A DNA stretch of 64,000 nucleotides, taken from NCBI RefSeq assembly GCF_008923205.2, contig NZ_WBMS02000007.1, forward strand, positions 186,001 to 250,000, in the 5' to 3' direction. The number at the start of each line of letters is the position of its first letter. Position 1 is the stretch's first letter. This DNA comes from Actinomadura physcomitrii. GTDB lineage: Bacteria > Actinomycetota > Actinomycetes > Streptosporangiales > Streptosporangiaceae. Of this stretch, positions 20,301 through 28,874 are shown in pieces. The notes below the pieces were generated by a model. The model did no database searches and was not told the origin of the DNA. It worked only from the letters and a program-made list of their open reading frames with translations. Position numbers and translations under genes: made by a program.

Positions 20301-20533
20301 CGTACGAGACGCCGCGCGGCCGGGCCGCCGTGTCGTGGCGCCGCACCGGCAGGACGCTGCGCCTCGACGCCACCGTCCCGCCGAACACGACGGCCCGCGT
20401 CGAGTTCCCGCTGCTCGGCGGCACGACCCGGCCCGAGGCGCCGAAGGACGCCGAGTGGGTCGGCATCGAGAACGACCGGGCCGTCTTCCAGATCGGCTCC
20501 GGCGACTGGACCTTCGAGGGGGCCACCAAATGA
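17330..20533 (+). CDS. Tat-exported GH78 alpha-L-rhamnosidase with inserted discoidin-like domain
   Basis: 1067 residues. The N-terminus MTNELSRRRFVQAGGVAAAA carries a twin-arginine motif, so it is probably exported folded. Start ATG 17330, 12 bases after the previous stop. Architecture follows the 6839 and 31407 genes: Ig-like N-domain (LGIDAAKPTLSWRF), discoidin-like insert (IWVQIDLGEQRRFDRVLLYPRTD), rhamnosidase N-domain, six-hairpin barrel. Active-site loop DCPHREKLGWLEQ has D666 and E671 (general acid); E933 in SLTENWDG is the expected general base. It lacks the C-terminal NEW3 and F5/8 modules of the 6839 product but is otherwise close to it, for example FGYTSLQYQDQDLATPIWVQ against FGYTSNAYGSQDPGHHIWLQ, so the two are likely duplicates that diverged in place. 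Confidence 0.88.
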   Translation: MTNELSRRRFVQAGGVAAAAVTATGALPSAASAAPAPAGPARARTLTPTDLRAGHLRSPLGIDAAKPTLSWRFAAGPRNAAQTAYQVRAASADARLHRPDLWDSGKVAGGAVSAAYAGRALGSRQRVSWQVRVWDERGRASAWSAPAHFETGLLAASDWTAQWIGNPAWSDPEPTPATVAFTARTARYIRLNVTRLGLPLKEGWPYEVSRLQLAEVQVRDGASGADLALHAPVTASESYTVAGQWEPKAITDGSLTSDAAPFGYTSLQYQDQDLATPIWVQIDLGEQRRFDRVLLYPRTDVMTDDGKTANFPEDFTVQTSADGKTFDTAATVKGQQAPPPLHAQPEALPLFRKEFDLGKRVRSARLYATALGVLDVTVNGRPVSDAVLEPPNTAYKQRIVYSTYDVTKLLRTGGNTVQAEVGNGMANVPATPGRYQKLARSDGRPAFLGQLEITYTDGSREVVASDASWRTALGATTFSSWYGGEDYDARRTPSGWTAAVRRDPPTAKLTARAAPPIERAGTFRTQKITQPKEGVHVVDLGTNFAGWAQLRVSGPAGTKVTMRPGELLNADGTVSQSTTGSPIWDSYTLSGQGTETWHPRFCYHGFRYVQLEGLPSAPDDGTVTGIALRAANDTAGSFTSSHGLLNDIHRIIDRAVQSNMYSVLTDCPHREKLGWLEQANLVFPAVARNYDVTAYYGEIVRDIAEAQTSDGLVPDIAPEYTVFSGGFRDDPNWGNVIVFAPWQMYRAYGDEATLRTYYPNMVRYVDYLSSKAKGNLLDYGLGDWITFDNSTPLGVTATFGYHRAVTALASIAKVVGKDDDAAKYTKLAAGIGDAFNGKYATGDTYGSGSQACDALALDMGIVPAASKDKVLGHLVQSITDKGYHLTVGEIALPSVFRVLSAAGRDDVIHAVATQTGNPSYGYQVVHGATSLTENWDGPTSGNSQNHFMLGAIDEWFHAGLAGLSQTDASIGYATLLVRPAVVGDITRAAATYETPRGRAAVSWRRTGRTLRLDATVPPNTTARVEFPLLGGTTRPEAPKDAEWVGIENDRAVFQIGSGDWTFEGATK

Positions 20534-23500
20534 GTGATGGGTTGAGCAGGAGGCGGTTCCTCGGCGCGTCGGCGGTCGGCGCCGCCGGCGCGGTCGTCCT
20601 CGGGCACGCCGGGACGGCCGCCGCCGCGGCTCCCGCCGGGAAGGGGGTCGCGGCGCGCACGCCGTCCGGCCTGCTGACGTCGCTGCTGCCGGACGGCCTC
20701 GGCGTCACGGCGGCGAAGCCCCGGCTGAGCTGGCAGGTCGCCGACCTCGGCCCCGGGACGAAGCAGACCCACTACCAGGTGCAGTTCGCCACGACCCCGT
20801 CGCGGCTGGCGAAGGGCCCGCACCACTGGGACAGCGGGCGCGTCGCGTCGGCCGCGTCGGTCGCCGTCCCGTACGGCGGGCCGCCGCTCGCGGCCGGGAC
20901 GGCGTACTGGTGGCGGGTCCGGACGTTCGACGGGCACAAGGCGTCCCGCTGGTCGGAGCCGGCGCTGGTCGCGACCGGCCTGGACGCCTGGAAGGCCCAG
21001 CCGATCTGGGTCCCGGCCGCGACGTCGCCCGGCGACGGCGTCCTCAAGGCGCGGGTGCGGATCACCGCCGTGGCGGCGAGCCTGTGGTTCCGCGCGTCCT
21101 CCGCGAGCGCGAACTACCTGTGGCAGCTGCGCGCCGGATCGCCGGGCGTGCTGAAGAAGCACGTGTGCGTGAACGGGACGTACCGGGTGCTGGAGGAGAC
21201 GGCGCTCGGCGTCCCGATCGAGACGGGCCGCTGGTACGAGGTCGCCGTCGAGATGAAGGGCTCGACGTTCACGACCTCGATCGACGGGACGGTCGTCGAC
21301 ACCACCACGGACGGCACGTACGCCACCGGCACCGTCGGGATGCGCAACGGCTCGACCGAGGCGAACGAGTGGGACGCGGTCACCTTCACCGCCCCCGACG
21401 GCAAGGCCCTCATCAGCGAGGACTTCACCGACGGCGTCGGCACGTTCTCCGCCGGGACCGTCTCCGGCGGCGTGCTGGCGCTCGGCAAGGGGCAGTCGAC
21501 GCTGTCGTCGGCGGGCTCGGCCGACGACGACTGGGCGCTGCTGCGCACCGAGTTCACCCCGGCGCGCAAGCCGATCGCGGCGGCCGTCCTGCACGTCGCC
21601 GCGCAGTCGCCCGCGCCGATCCGGCAGTACCCCGCCAAGATCTGGATCAACGGTGAGGTCGCCGGGTTCGCGTCCCAGCGCGGCGGGGCGGGCGCGCCGC
21701 GCTACCACTCGTTCGACGTCACGGGCCTGGTCGAACCCGGGCGCCGCAACGCGCTCGCCGCCCTCGCGTTCACCACCGAGGACAAGCGGTTCGTCGCGCA
21801 GCTCGCCGTCACCTACGCCGACGGGACGACCGCGACGTTCGCCGCCAGCGGCGCGTCGTGGAAGGCGCGCCGGCAGGCCGGGATGCTGCCCGCCGCCGGC
21901 ACGATCGGCTCGTCCTTCTACGTGGGACCGCAGGAGTACTGGGACCTGCGCAAGGAGCCGGCCGGCTGGACCCGCCCCGGCTTCGACGACTCCGGCTGGG
22001 ACGCCGCGCAGGTCAAGCCCGCGATCGACGGTCTGGTCCCGGCGCTGGTCGAGCCGGTCCGGCTGCACGACGTGCGGCCCGCGTCGGTGCGGAAGGTCGC
22101 CCCCGGCACCTGGCTCGTCGACCTCGGCAAGGAGATCGCGGGCGGGCTGCGGCTGTCGGTGCGCGGCAAGGCCGGGCAGACGATCGAGATCCGGCTCGGC
22201 GAGGAGCTGAACGCCGACGGGACCGTGCGGTACGCGCTGCGCGCCGGCGTCACCTACAAGGAGGTCTGGACGCTGCGCGACGGCCGCCAGTCCGCCGAGC
22301 ACTGGGGCTACCGCGGCTTCCGCTACGCGCAGCTGATCTGCGACGACGACCTCGACCTGGCGGACGCGGCCACCGGCCGCGCCTGGCGGCTCGACTGGCG
22401 CGGCTCCGACGCCTCGTTCGCCAGCTCCAGCAGCGACCTCGACCGGGTCTACGAGTTGTGCCGCTACTCGATCGAGGCGACGCGCGGCGACCTGTACATC
22501 GACACCCCGACCCGGGAACGCGGCCCCTACGAGGGCGACGCGCTGATCAACCAGGCGTCGGAGTACGCGGTGCAGCGGTCGTTCGCGCTGGCCCGCGCGT
22601 CCGACGTCTACCTGGCCCGCAACCACACCTGGCCGACCGAGTACCGGCTGATGAACGTGATGTCGGCGTGGCGGGACTACCTGCACACCGGCGATCCCGA
22701 CCAGCTCGCCGCCGACTACGACCTCCTCGTTACCAAGCACCTGACGTCCTACATCGGCGACGACGGCCTCGTGCACAAGAAGCCCGGCTCGTCCAGCGCG
22801 GACCTCGGCGACCTGGTCGACTGGCCGGCCTCCAACCGCGACGGCTACGTGTTCACCGAGGTCAACACCGTGGTGAACGCGTGCCAGTACGCCGCGTTCA
22901 CCGCGATGGCCGACATCGCGGGCGTCCTCGGCAAGACCGCCGACGCCACGGCGTGGCGCGCGAAGGCGGGCAGGCTCGCGGACGCGATGCGCACGACGCT
23001 CCTCGACGCGCCGAACGGCCGGTTCGTGGACGGCGCCGGCACGACCCACAGCGCGCAGCACGCGACCGTGTACCCGGTCGCGCTCGGCGTCGCGGGTCAG
23101 GGCACCGTGCCGGACTCCGTCGTCCAGGCGCTGGGGGAGACGCTCGCCGGCGGCGGCATGAGGGTCAGCGTCTACGGCGCGCAGTTCCTGCTGGACGCGC
23201 TGTTCGCGACGGGCCGGGCGAAGGACGCGATCGGGCTGATGACCGCCACCGGCACGAACTCCTGGCTGCACCTCATGGACGACCTCGGCGCGACCATCGT
23301 CGGCGAGGCGTGGGACCCGTCGCTGAAGAGCAACATGACGTTCTCCCACGCCTGGGGCTCGGCGCCCGCGAACGTGCTCCCCCGGCGCGTGCTCGGCGTG
23401 GAGATCACCGCGCCGGGCGCCGCGGAGATCGAGGTGCGGCCCCGGCCCGGCGACCTCACCCGCGTCTCCGGCACGGTGCCGACGGTCCGCGGCCCGGTGT

Positions 23501-23724
23501 CGGTCGCGCTGGACCGCGCGAAAAGCTACCGCCTCGACGTGGACGTGCCGCCGAACACCGCGGCCCGGATCGTCGTGGAACTCGGCTCCCTCGACCCCCG
23601 GGACGTCCGCGTCACCGGGCCCAACGCCCGCGCCCCCCGCCGCACGGGCCGGGACGCGACCGGACCGGTGCTCGCCATCGGCCCGGTCGGCTCCGGCCGC
23701 ACCACGGTGATCGCGCGCACCTGA
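20530..23724 (+). CDS. Tat-exported GH78 alpha-L-rhamnosidase with concanavalin-like insert
   Basis: 1064 residues. The ATG overlaps the preceding stop (ATGA at 20530-20533). Tat signal LSRRRFLGASAVGAAGAVVLG. After the Ig-like domain (GVTAAKPRLSWQV) there is an insert of about 170 residues (158-330) with YEVAVEMKGSTFTTSIDGTVVD and GTVGMRNGSTEANEWDAVTF. It reads as a laminin/DUF1080-type beta-sandwich, likely carbohydrate binding, and none of the other GH78 proteins here has it. The barrel carries DTPTRERGPYEGD (D658, E663, D670), and E926 (VGEAWDPS) followed by TFSHAWGSAP serves as general base region. Related to the 14601 enzyme by its catalytic loop. Predicted extracellular rhamnosidase. 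Confidence 0.86.
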   Translation: MSDGLSRRRFLGASAVGAAGAVVLGHAGTAAAAAPAGKGVAARTPSGLLTSLLPDGLGVTAAKPRLSWQVADLGPGTKQTHYQVQFATTPSRLAKGPHHWDSGRVASAASVAVPYGGPPLAAGTAYWWRVRTFDGHKASRWSEPALVATGLDAWKAQPIWVPAATSPGDGVLKARVRITAVAASLWFRASSASANYLWQLRAGSPGVLKKHVCVNGTYRVLEETALGVPIETGRWYEVAVEMKGSTFTTSIDGTVVDTTTDGTYATGTVGMRNGSTEANEWDAVTFTAPDGKALISEDFTDGVGTFSAGTVSGGVLALGKGQSTLSSAGSADDDWALLRTEFTPARKPIAAAVLHVAAQSPAPIRQYPAKIWINGEVAGFASQRGGAGAPRYHSFDVTGLVEPGRRNALAALAFTTEDKRFVAQLAVTYADGTTATFAASGASWKARRQAGMLPAAGTIGSSFYVGPQEYWDLRKEPAGWTRPGFDDSGWDAAQVKPAIDGLVPALVEPVRLHDVRPASVRKVAPGTWLVDLGKEIAGGLRLSVRGKAGQTIEIRLGEELNADGTVRYALRAGVTYKEVWTLRDGRQSAEHWGYRGFRYAQLICDDDLDLADAATGRAWRLDWRGSDASFASSSSDLDRVYELCRYSIEATRGDLYIDTPTRERGPYEGDALINQASEYAVQRSFALARASDVYLARNHTWPTEYRLMNVMSAWRDYLHTGDPDQLAADYDLLVTKHLTSYIGDDGLVHKKPGSSSADLGDLVDWPASNRDGYVFTEVNTVVNACQYAAFTAMADIAGVLGKTADATAWRAKAGRLADAMRTTLLDAPNGRFVDGAGTTHSAQHATVYPVALGVAGQGTVPDSVVQALGETLAGGGMRVSVYGAQFLLDALFATGRAKDAIGLMTATGTNSWLHLMDDLGATIVGEAWDPSLKSNMTFSHAWGSAPANVLPRRVLGVEITAPGAAEIEVRPRPGDLTRVSGTVPTVRGPVSVALDRAKSYRLDVDVPPNTAARIVVELGSLDPRDVRVTGPNARAPRRTGRDATGPVLAIGPVGSGRTTVIART

Positions 23725-23756
23725 CCGGCGCGATCGATTCAGGAGGAGTGACGAGA

Positions 23757-26720
23757 GTGAACGACGACCGTAGCGAGGAGGGGCCGCGCGGCCTGACCCG
23801 CCGGCGCGTGCTGCAGATCGGCACCGCCGCCGCCGTCGTGGCGGCCGCGGCCCCGGCGCTGGGGGGAGAGGCGGTCGCCGAGGCGGCGGCGCGCCCGGGC
23901 GCGGGCGGGTTCGCCCGGCCCGGCGCGGCCGTGCGGCCGAGGTTCCGCTGGTGGTGGCCGGACGGGCTGGTGGACCCCGCCGAGATCCGCCGCGAGATCG
24001 ACCAGATGGCCGAGGCCGGGTTCGGCGGCGGTGAGATCTCCGCCGTGCACCACAGCATCAGGGACGCGTCCGTGCTGGACCCGGCGGGGCACGGCTGGGG
24101 TACGGCGGCATGGGTCGCCGGCGTCGAGGCCGCGCTGGACCAGGCGGCCCGGCGCGGGCTGACCGTCGACCTGACGATCGGCCCGGCCTGGCCCGCCGCC
24201 GTCCCGACGATCGCGCCGGACGACGACGCCGCCGTCCAGGAGCTGGCCTACGGGACGGTGACGGTCGCGGGCGGCGCGACCCACGACGGCCCGGTGCCCG
24301 AGCCCGTCGTGGCGGCGGCGGACGGCGTGACGAAGCGGGACCTCGTCGCCGTCCACGCCGTGAAGGTCGACGCGGCGAACGCGACCCGCAAGGAGACCGG
24401 GCTCGACTTCGCCTCCTTCACCGACCTCACCGCCCAGGCGAAGGACGGCCGGATCACCTGGACGGCCCCGGCCGGCGGCGACTGGCTGCTGCTGTCGTAC
24501 TGGCGGCGCGGCAGCGGGCAGCAGCCCGAAGGCGGCCCGCACAGCAGCCCCGAGTCCTACGTCGTCGACCACTTCAGCAAGGCGGGCACCCGCGCGGTCA
24601 CCGCGTTCTGGGAGGCGCGGCTGCTCACCCCGCGCGTCCGCAAGCTGATCCGCAAGGCCGGCGCTACGCTGTTCGAGGACTCGATCGAGCTGGAGACGGA
24701 CGCCCTCAACTGGACCCCGGACCTGCCCGCCGAGTTCAAGAGGCGGCGCGGCTACGACCTGACGCCGTACCTGCCTGTGCTCGTCCTGAACAACGAGAAC
24801 ACCGTCTACTCCTACGAGGCGGACCGCACCGCGCAGGCGCGGCACGACTTCTGGCTGACGGTCTCGGACCTGCTGAACGAGTACCACTTCGAGGCGCTGC
24901 GGACGTGGGCGCACTCGGTCGGGCTGGAGCTGCGCGCCCAGCCGTACGGGCTGCAGACCGACGCGATCCGGTCGGCGGCGATCCTGGACGTCCCGGAGGG
25001 CGAGTCGCTCGGGTTCCACAACCTGGACGACTACCGCGCGCTCGCCGGAGGCCGCGACATGGCGGGACGCGAGCTGCTGTCCTGCGAGGCGGGCGCGTAC
25101 CAGGGCGGCGCGTACAACACCACGTGGGACAAGCTGCTGCGCACCATGGGCGGCGCCTACGCGGCCGGCCTCAACCAGACCGTCTTCCACGGGTTCTCCT
25201 ACGCGACCGCGCCCGGCGCGGCCTGGCCCGGGTTCGCGGCGTTCACCCCGTACAACGGCGGCATCGGGTTCGCCGAGGCGTGGGGGCCGCGGCAGCCGAC
25301 CTGGCGGCACGTCCCCGACATCGCCGCCTACTTCGCGCGGATCCACCAGACATTGCGCGCCGGGAAGAGCCGCATCGACGTCGCGGTGTTCCGGCAGAAG
25401 GGGTACACCAAGACCGGCATCGGCGTCGGCTGGTTCACCAAGTACGGCGTTCCGCTCGGCTGGACGCACCAGATGATCAGCGCGCCGCTGCTGGACCTGC
25501 CGTCGGCGAAGGTCCGCGACGGGCGGCTCGCCCCCGACGGCCCCGCCTACCAGGTGCTGTTCGTCGAGGGCGACCGCTTCAACGGCAACGCGTGCACGCT
25601 GCCGCTCGACAGCGCCCGCACGATGCTGAAGCTCGCCAAGGCGGGCCTGCCGCTGGTCTTCCTGGGCGACTGGTCGGCCGCGACGGTCCCCGGCATCGCG
25701 AAAGACGGAGAGAACGACGCCCTCCGCGCCGTCATCAAGGAGATGTTCGCGCTACCACGCGTGAAGAACGTCGCCGCGGAGACCGACGTGCAGGGCGCGC
25801 TCGACGCCCTCGGCCTGCGGCCCGAGGCGCGCTACGCGCAGAGTTCCACGCTGCTCAACGCCCACCGGCGGGACGGCGGCGTCGACTACTTCTACCTGTG
25901 CAACGGCAAGCACGCTGAGACGGTCAAGCCGCCGGTCGCCGCGATCGACCACGAGGTCGCCTTCGTCCGCGCCGACCGCAAGGCCGTCCCGTACCGGCTG
26001 GACCTGTGGACCGGGGAGACCGAGCCGATCGCGGTCTACAAGGCCGACGGCGACACCGTCACGGTCCGGATCGCGCTCCAGCCGTCCGAGGCGACCGTGA
26101 TCATGCTGGCGCGCGGCGGGCACCACCCGTCCGCGACCGCCTCGCAGGCCGAGGTCCGGGTGGACGGGCAGCGGCTCGTCGCCCGCGTGACCGCCGCCGG
26201 CACCTACGCGACCACCCTCGCCGGCGGGCGCACGGTCACGACCGCGATCGGCGCCGTCCCCGCCGCGCGGACCCTCACGACCTGGCGGCTGCGCGTCGAG
26301 GACATGACCCCGGACGGCACGAAGCGCCACGACCTGACGCTCGACGCGCTGAAGGCCTGGCCCGACATCCCCGAACTCGCGGACGTCTCCGGCATCGGCA
26401 CCTACACCACCACGGTGACGTGGGACGGCGGCGCGGGCACCGGCGCCGTCCTGGACCTCGGCGAGGTCTTCGACACCTGCCGGGTGTCGGTGAACGGGCG
26501 CCGCGTCCCGCCGGTCAGCGTGCTGTACCCGTCCGTGGACATCGGCCCCTACCTGCGGCGCGGCACCAACACCATCGAGGTGGAGGTCGCCACGACGCTG
26601 AACAACCGGCTGCGGGTGTCCGACCCCGGCGTCTACGGCGGCGCGCCGCGGCAGGCGTACGGGCTGATCGGGCCGGTCCGGCTCGTCCCGTACGGCGAGG
26701 CGGTGATCCGCACCCGCTGA
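23757..26720 (+). CDS. Tat-exported GH106-type alpha-L-rhamnosidase
   Basis: 987 residues. GTG 23757 is preferred: AGGAGG at 23741-23746 lies ten bases upstream, whereas the in-frame GTG at 23748 touches the ribosome site. Tat-like signal LTRRRVLQIGTAAAVVAAAAPALGG. The mature start VRPRFRWWWPDGLVDPAEIRREIDQM matches the N-terminus of the other GH106 gene (PKYRWWQPLAYTDDKELAAELDQI). Shared acidic motifs are LFEDSIE (E307) and DVPEGES (E414). The C-terminal jelly-roll (GAVLDLGEVFDTCRVSVNGRRVP) is kept, but there is no discoidin module. Last gene of the first transcription unit, followed by a strong hairpin. Confidence 0.84.
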   Translation: MNDDRSEEGPRGLTRRRVLQIGTAAAVVAAAAPALGGEAVAEAAARPGAGGFARPGAAVRPRFRWWWPDGLVDPAEIRREIDQMAEAGFGGGEISAVHHSIRDASVLDPAGHGWGTAAWVAGVEAALDQAARRGLTVDLTIGPAWPAAVPTIAPDDDAAVQELAYGTVTVAGGATHDGPVPEPVVAAADGVTKRDLVAVHAVKVDAANATRKETGLDFASFTDLTAQAKDGRITWTAPAGGDWLLLSYWRRGSGQQPEGGPHSSPESYVVDHFSKAGTRAVTAFWEARLLTPRVRKLIRKAGATLFEDSIELETDALNWTPDLPAEFKRRRGYDLTPYLPVLVLNNENTVYSYEADRTAQARHDFWLTVSDLLNEYHFEALRTWAHSVGLELRAQPYGLQTDAIRSAAILDVPEGESLGFHNLDDYRALAGGRDMAGRELLSCEAGAYQGGAYNTTWDKLLRTMGGAYAAGLNQTVFHGFSYATAPGAAWPGFAAFTPYNGGIGFAEAWGPRQPTWRHVPDIAAYFARIHQTLRAGKSRIDVAVFRQKGYTKTGIGVGWFTKYGVPLGWTHQMISAPLLDLPSAKVRDGRLAPDGPAYQVLFVEGDRFNGNACTLPLDSARTMLKLAKAGLPLVFLGDWSAATVPGIAKDGENDALRAVIKEMFALPRVKNVAAETDVQGALDALGLRPEARYAQSSTLLNAHRRDGGVDYFYLCNGKHAETVKPPVAAIDHEVAFVRADRKAVPYRLDLWTGETEPIAVYKADGDTVTVRIALQPSEATVIMLARGGHHPSATASQAEVRVDGQRLVARVTAAGTYATTLAGGRTVTTAIGAVPAARTLTTWRLRVEDMTPDGTKRHDLTLDALKAWPDIPELADVSGIGTYTTTVTWDGGAGTGAVLDLGEVFDTCRVSVNGRRVPPVSVLYPSVDIGPYLRRGTNTIEVEVATTLNNRLRVSDPGVYGGAPRQAYGLIGPVRLVPYGEAVIRTR

Positions 26721-26751
26721 ACCGGCTCTGAAAAAGCCGCTTCGAGAACGA

Positions 26752-26783
26752 GTGCGGGAGGGCGTTGGCCCGCCCTCCCGCAC
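26752..26783. terminator. Perfect 13-bp terminator hairpin
   Basis: GTGCGGGAGGGCG pairs perfectly with CGCCCTCCCGCAC around the six-base loop TTGGCC. It begins 31 bp after the GH106 stop and 52 bp before the next start. It is a very stable intrinsic-type terminator without a T run and marks the end of the first glycosidase unit. No clear promoter motif could be picked out in 26784-26834. Confidence 0.85.
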
Positions 26784-26834
26784 CTGAACCCCCGTCAATC
26801 CCATCCTGCACACGGAACGGAACACGAGGAATCC

Positions 26835-28874
26835 ATGTATCACAGCGTAACCAGGCGGCGCATCGCCGCTCTGACCCTGGGAATGTCCGCCCTGATCGCC
26901 GCCCAGGCCGTCCCGGCGTCGGCCTCTTCCGGGCACGGGAGCGGGCACGGCTCGGCGCCGTGGAAGCGGTACATCCTGTCGCCGTCGTCCCGGACGGTCC
27001 GCCCCGTCGCCGTCTACAACACCAGCGGTGACGTCACGAACCCGTCCGCCGTCCTCAAGGGGCACAAGACCACGCTGAGCGGCGCCGGATCGTACGTCAC
27101 GCTCGACTTCGGCAAGGAGGTCGGCGGCCTCACCACCCTGCACTTCTCCGGATCGGACGGCGCGCAGCAGGTCGGGCTGGCGTTCAACGAGTCCTCCGCC
27201 TACGTCACCACCGACAGCGACGCCTCCACCGGCGGCCCCCGCAGCCGCGACGGCGCCCTCACCGCCGACGTGGACGGCCGCACCACCTACACCACGCCGG
27301 AGAAGTACCTGCGCGGCGGCTTCCGCTACCTGACGATCTTCATGCAGTCCGCCGGGAGCGTCGACCTGGACGGGGTGTCGCTGCACTACACGCCCGCGCC
27401 GCAGCTGAAGGACCCGTCGAAGTACGCGAACTACTTCTACTCCAGCGACGACCTGCTGAACCGGATCTGGTACGCGGGCGCCTACACCGTCCAGCTGAAC
27501 ACGATCTCGCCGAAGACCGGCCGCGTGTGGGAGGCGCCGGCGGCGCTGTGGGACAACACCGGCGACATCGGCTCCGGGACGTCCATCCTCGTGGACGGCG
27601 CCAAGCGCGACCGGACGGTCTGGCCCGGCGACCTCGGCGTCGAGATCCCCACCGCGTACGCGGCGTTCGACGACACCGCGTCGGCCCGCAACTCGCTCGA
27701 CGTGATCTACCAGCACCAGCGCGACACCGGCGAGCTGCCCTACGCCGGGCCGGAGCTGAACAAGTACGGCTCGGACACCTACCACCTGTGGACGCTGGCC
27801 GCGAGCTGGGACTACTACAAGTACACCGGTGACACGCGCTGGGTCTCCGGGATCTGGGACCAGTACAAGAAGGCCGTCGACTACAGCTCCGCGAAGGTCG
27901 ACGCGAAGGGCCTGCTGTCGATCACGGGGACGTCGGACTCCGTCCGCATCCTCGCCAAGGGCGAAAACCTCATCGCGAACGTGCTGCTGTGGCGCGTCCT
28001 CGACACCGGTTCGCAGCTCGCCCGCACCCAGGGCGACACCGCCCTCGCCGCGTCCTACGCCCAGCGCGCCGCCGCGCTGCGCACCGCCATCAACGCCAAC
28101 TTCTGGGACGACGCCGCCGGGGCGTACACGTTCTACCCCGGCAACACGATCCACCCGCAGGACGGCAACTCGCTCGCCGTCTGGTACGGGCTGGCCGACC
28201 AGGAGCAGGCGCGCCGGATCAGCGCCGAGCTGAAGGGCAACTGGAACGAGGTCGCCTCCACCGCGCCCGAGAACAAGGGCAACCCGGGCGTCTTCTCCGG
28301 GTCGATGGAGGTCAACGCGCACTTCGCCGCCGGCGGGCAGGCCGCCGACCAGGCCGGCGTCGACATCATCCGCCGCGAGTGGGGATACATGCTCGGCAAC
28401 CCGCAGGGGACGGGAAGCACGTTCTGGGAGTCGTACCGCAACCCCGGCGACGGCTGCGTCTTCTGCAGCTCCTACACCAGCCTCGCGCACGCGTGGGCGA
28501 CCGGCCCCGTCACGGCGCTGACCTTCGGCGTCCTCGGCCTGAACCCGACCGGGACGGGCGGGCGGTCGTTCGACTTCGTCCCGCACATCGCCGATTTGAC
28601 CTTCGCCCAGGGCCGCATCACCACGACGCTCGGCGCCGTCGAGGGCTCCTGGAAGGTCGCCAAGGGCGCCTACACGGCGAAGCTGAAGGCGCCGCGCGCC
28701 GCGACCGGACGCGCCGGCGTGCCCACGTTCGGCACGCGGATCAAGGTCCGGGTCGACGGGCACCTCGTCTGGGACGGCACCCGCGCGCTGATGAAGGGCG
28801 TCCGCACCGACGGCGAGTACGTCTACGTCGACGGCCTGCACGGCGACCACACCATCCGGAGCGAGCGGGCATGA
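26835..28874 (+). CDS. Secreted GH78-type alpha-L-rhamnosidase (DGAKRDR subgroup)
   Basis: 679 residues, first gene of the second unit. ATG 26835 with CGAGGA upstream. The N-terminus MYHSVTRRRIAALTLGMSAL is a signal peptide with a possible Tat motif, followed by a short Gly/His/Ser stretch (SSGHGSGHGS). It shares KRYILSPSSRTVRPVAVYN with the two first genes of the locus and is the shortest of this trio. Barrel loop DGAKRDRTVWPGD gives D254, D259 and D266; E532 (TFWESY) is the expected general base. It ends with GVRTDGEYVYVDGLHG, close to the end of the 3011 product (GVTGDGKYVYVDGAPS), so the two are probably recent paralogues. Overlaps the next gene by four bases. Confidence 0.83.
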   Translation: MYHSVTRRRIAALTLGMSALIAAQAVPASASSGHGSGHGSAPWKRYILSPSSRTVRPVAVYNTSGDVTNPSAVLKGHKTTLSGAGSYVTLDFGKEVGGLTTLHFSGSDGAQQVGLAFNESSAYVTTDSDASTGGPRSRDGALTADVDGRTTYTTPEKYLRGGFRYLTIFMQSAGSVDLDGVSLHYTPAPQLKDPSKYANYFYSSDDLLNRIWYAGAYTVQLNTISPKTGRVWEAPAALWDNTGDIGSGTSILVDGAKRDRTVWPGDLGVEIPTAYAAFDDTASARNSLDVIYQHQRDTGELPYAGPELNKYGSDTYHLWTLAASWDYYKYTGDTRWVSGIWDQYKKAVDYSSAKVDAKGLLSITGTSDSVRILAKGENLIANVLLWRVLDTGSQLARTQGDTALAASYAQRAAALRTAINANFWDDAAGAYTFYPGNTIHPQDGNSLAVWYGLADQEQARRISAELKGNWNEVASTAPENKGNPGVFSGSMEVNAHFAAGGQAADQAGVDIIRREWGYMLGNPQGTGSTFWESYRNPGDGCVFCSSYTSLAHAWATGPVTALTFGVLGLNPTGTGGRSFDFVPHIADLTFAQGRITTTLGAVEGSWKVAKGAYTAKLKAPRAATGRAGVPTFGTRIKVRVDGHLVWDGTRALMKGVRTDGEYVYVDGLHGDHTIRSERA

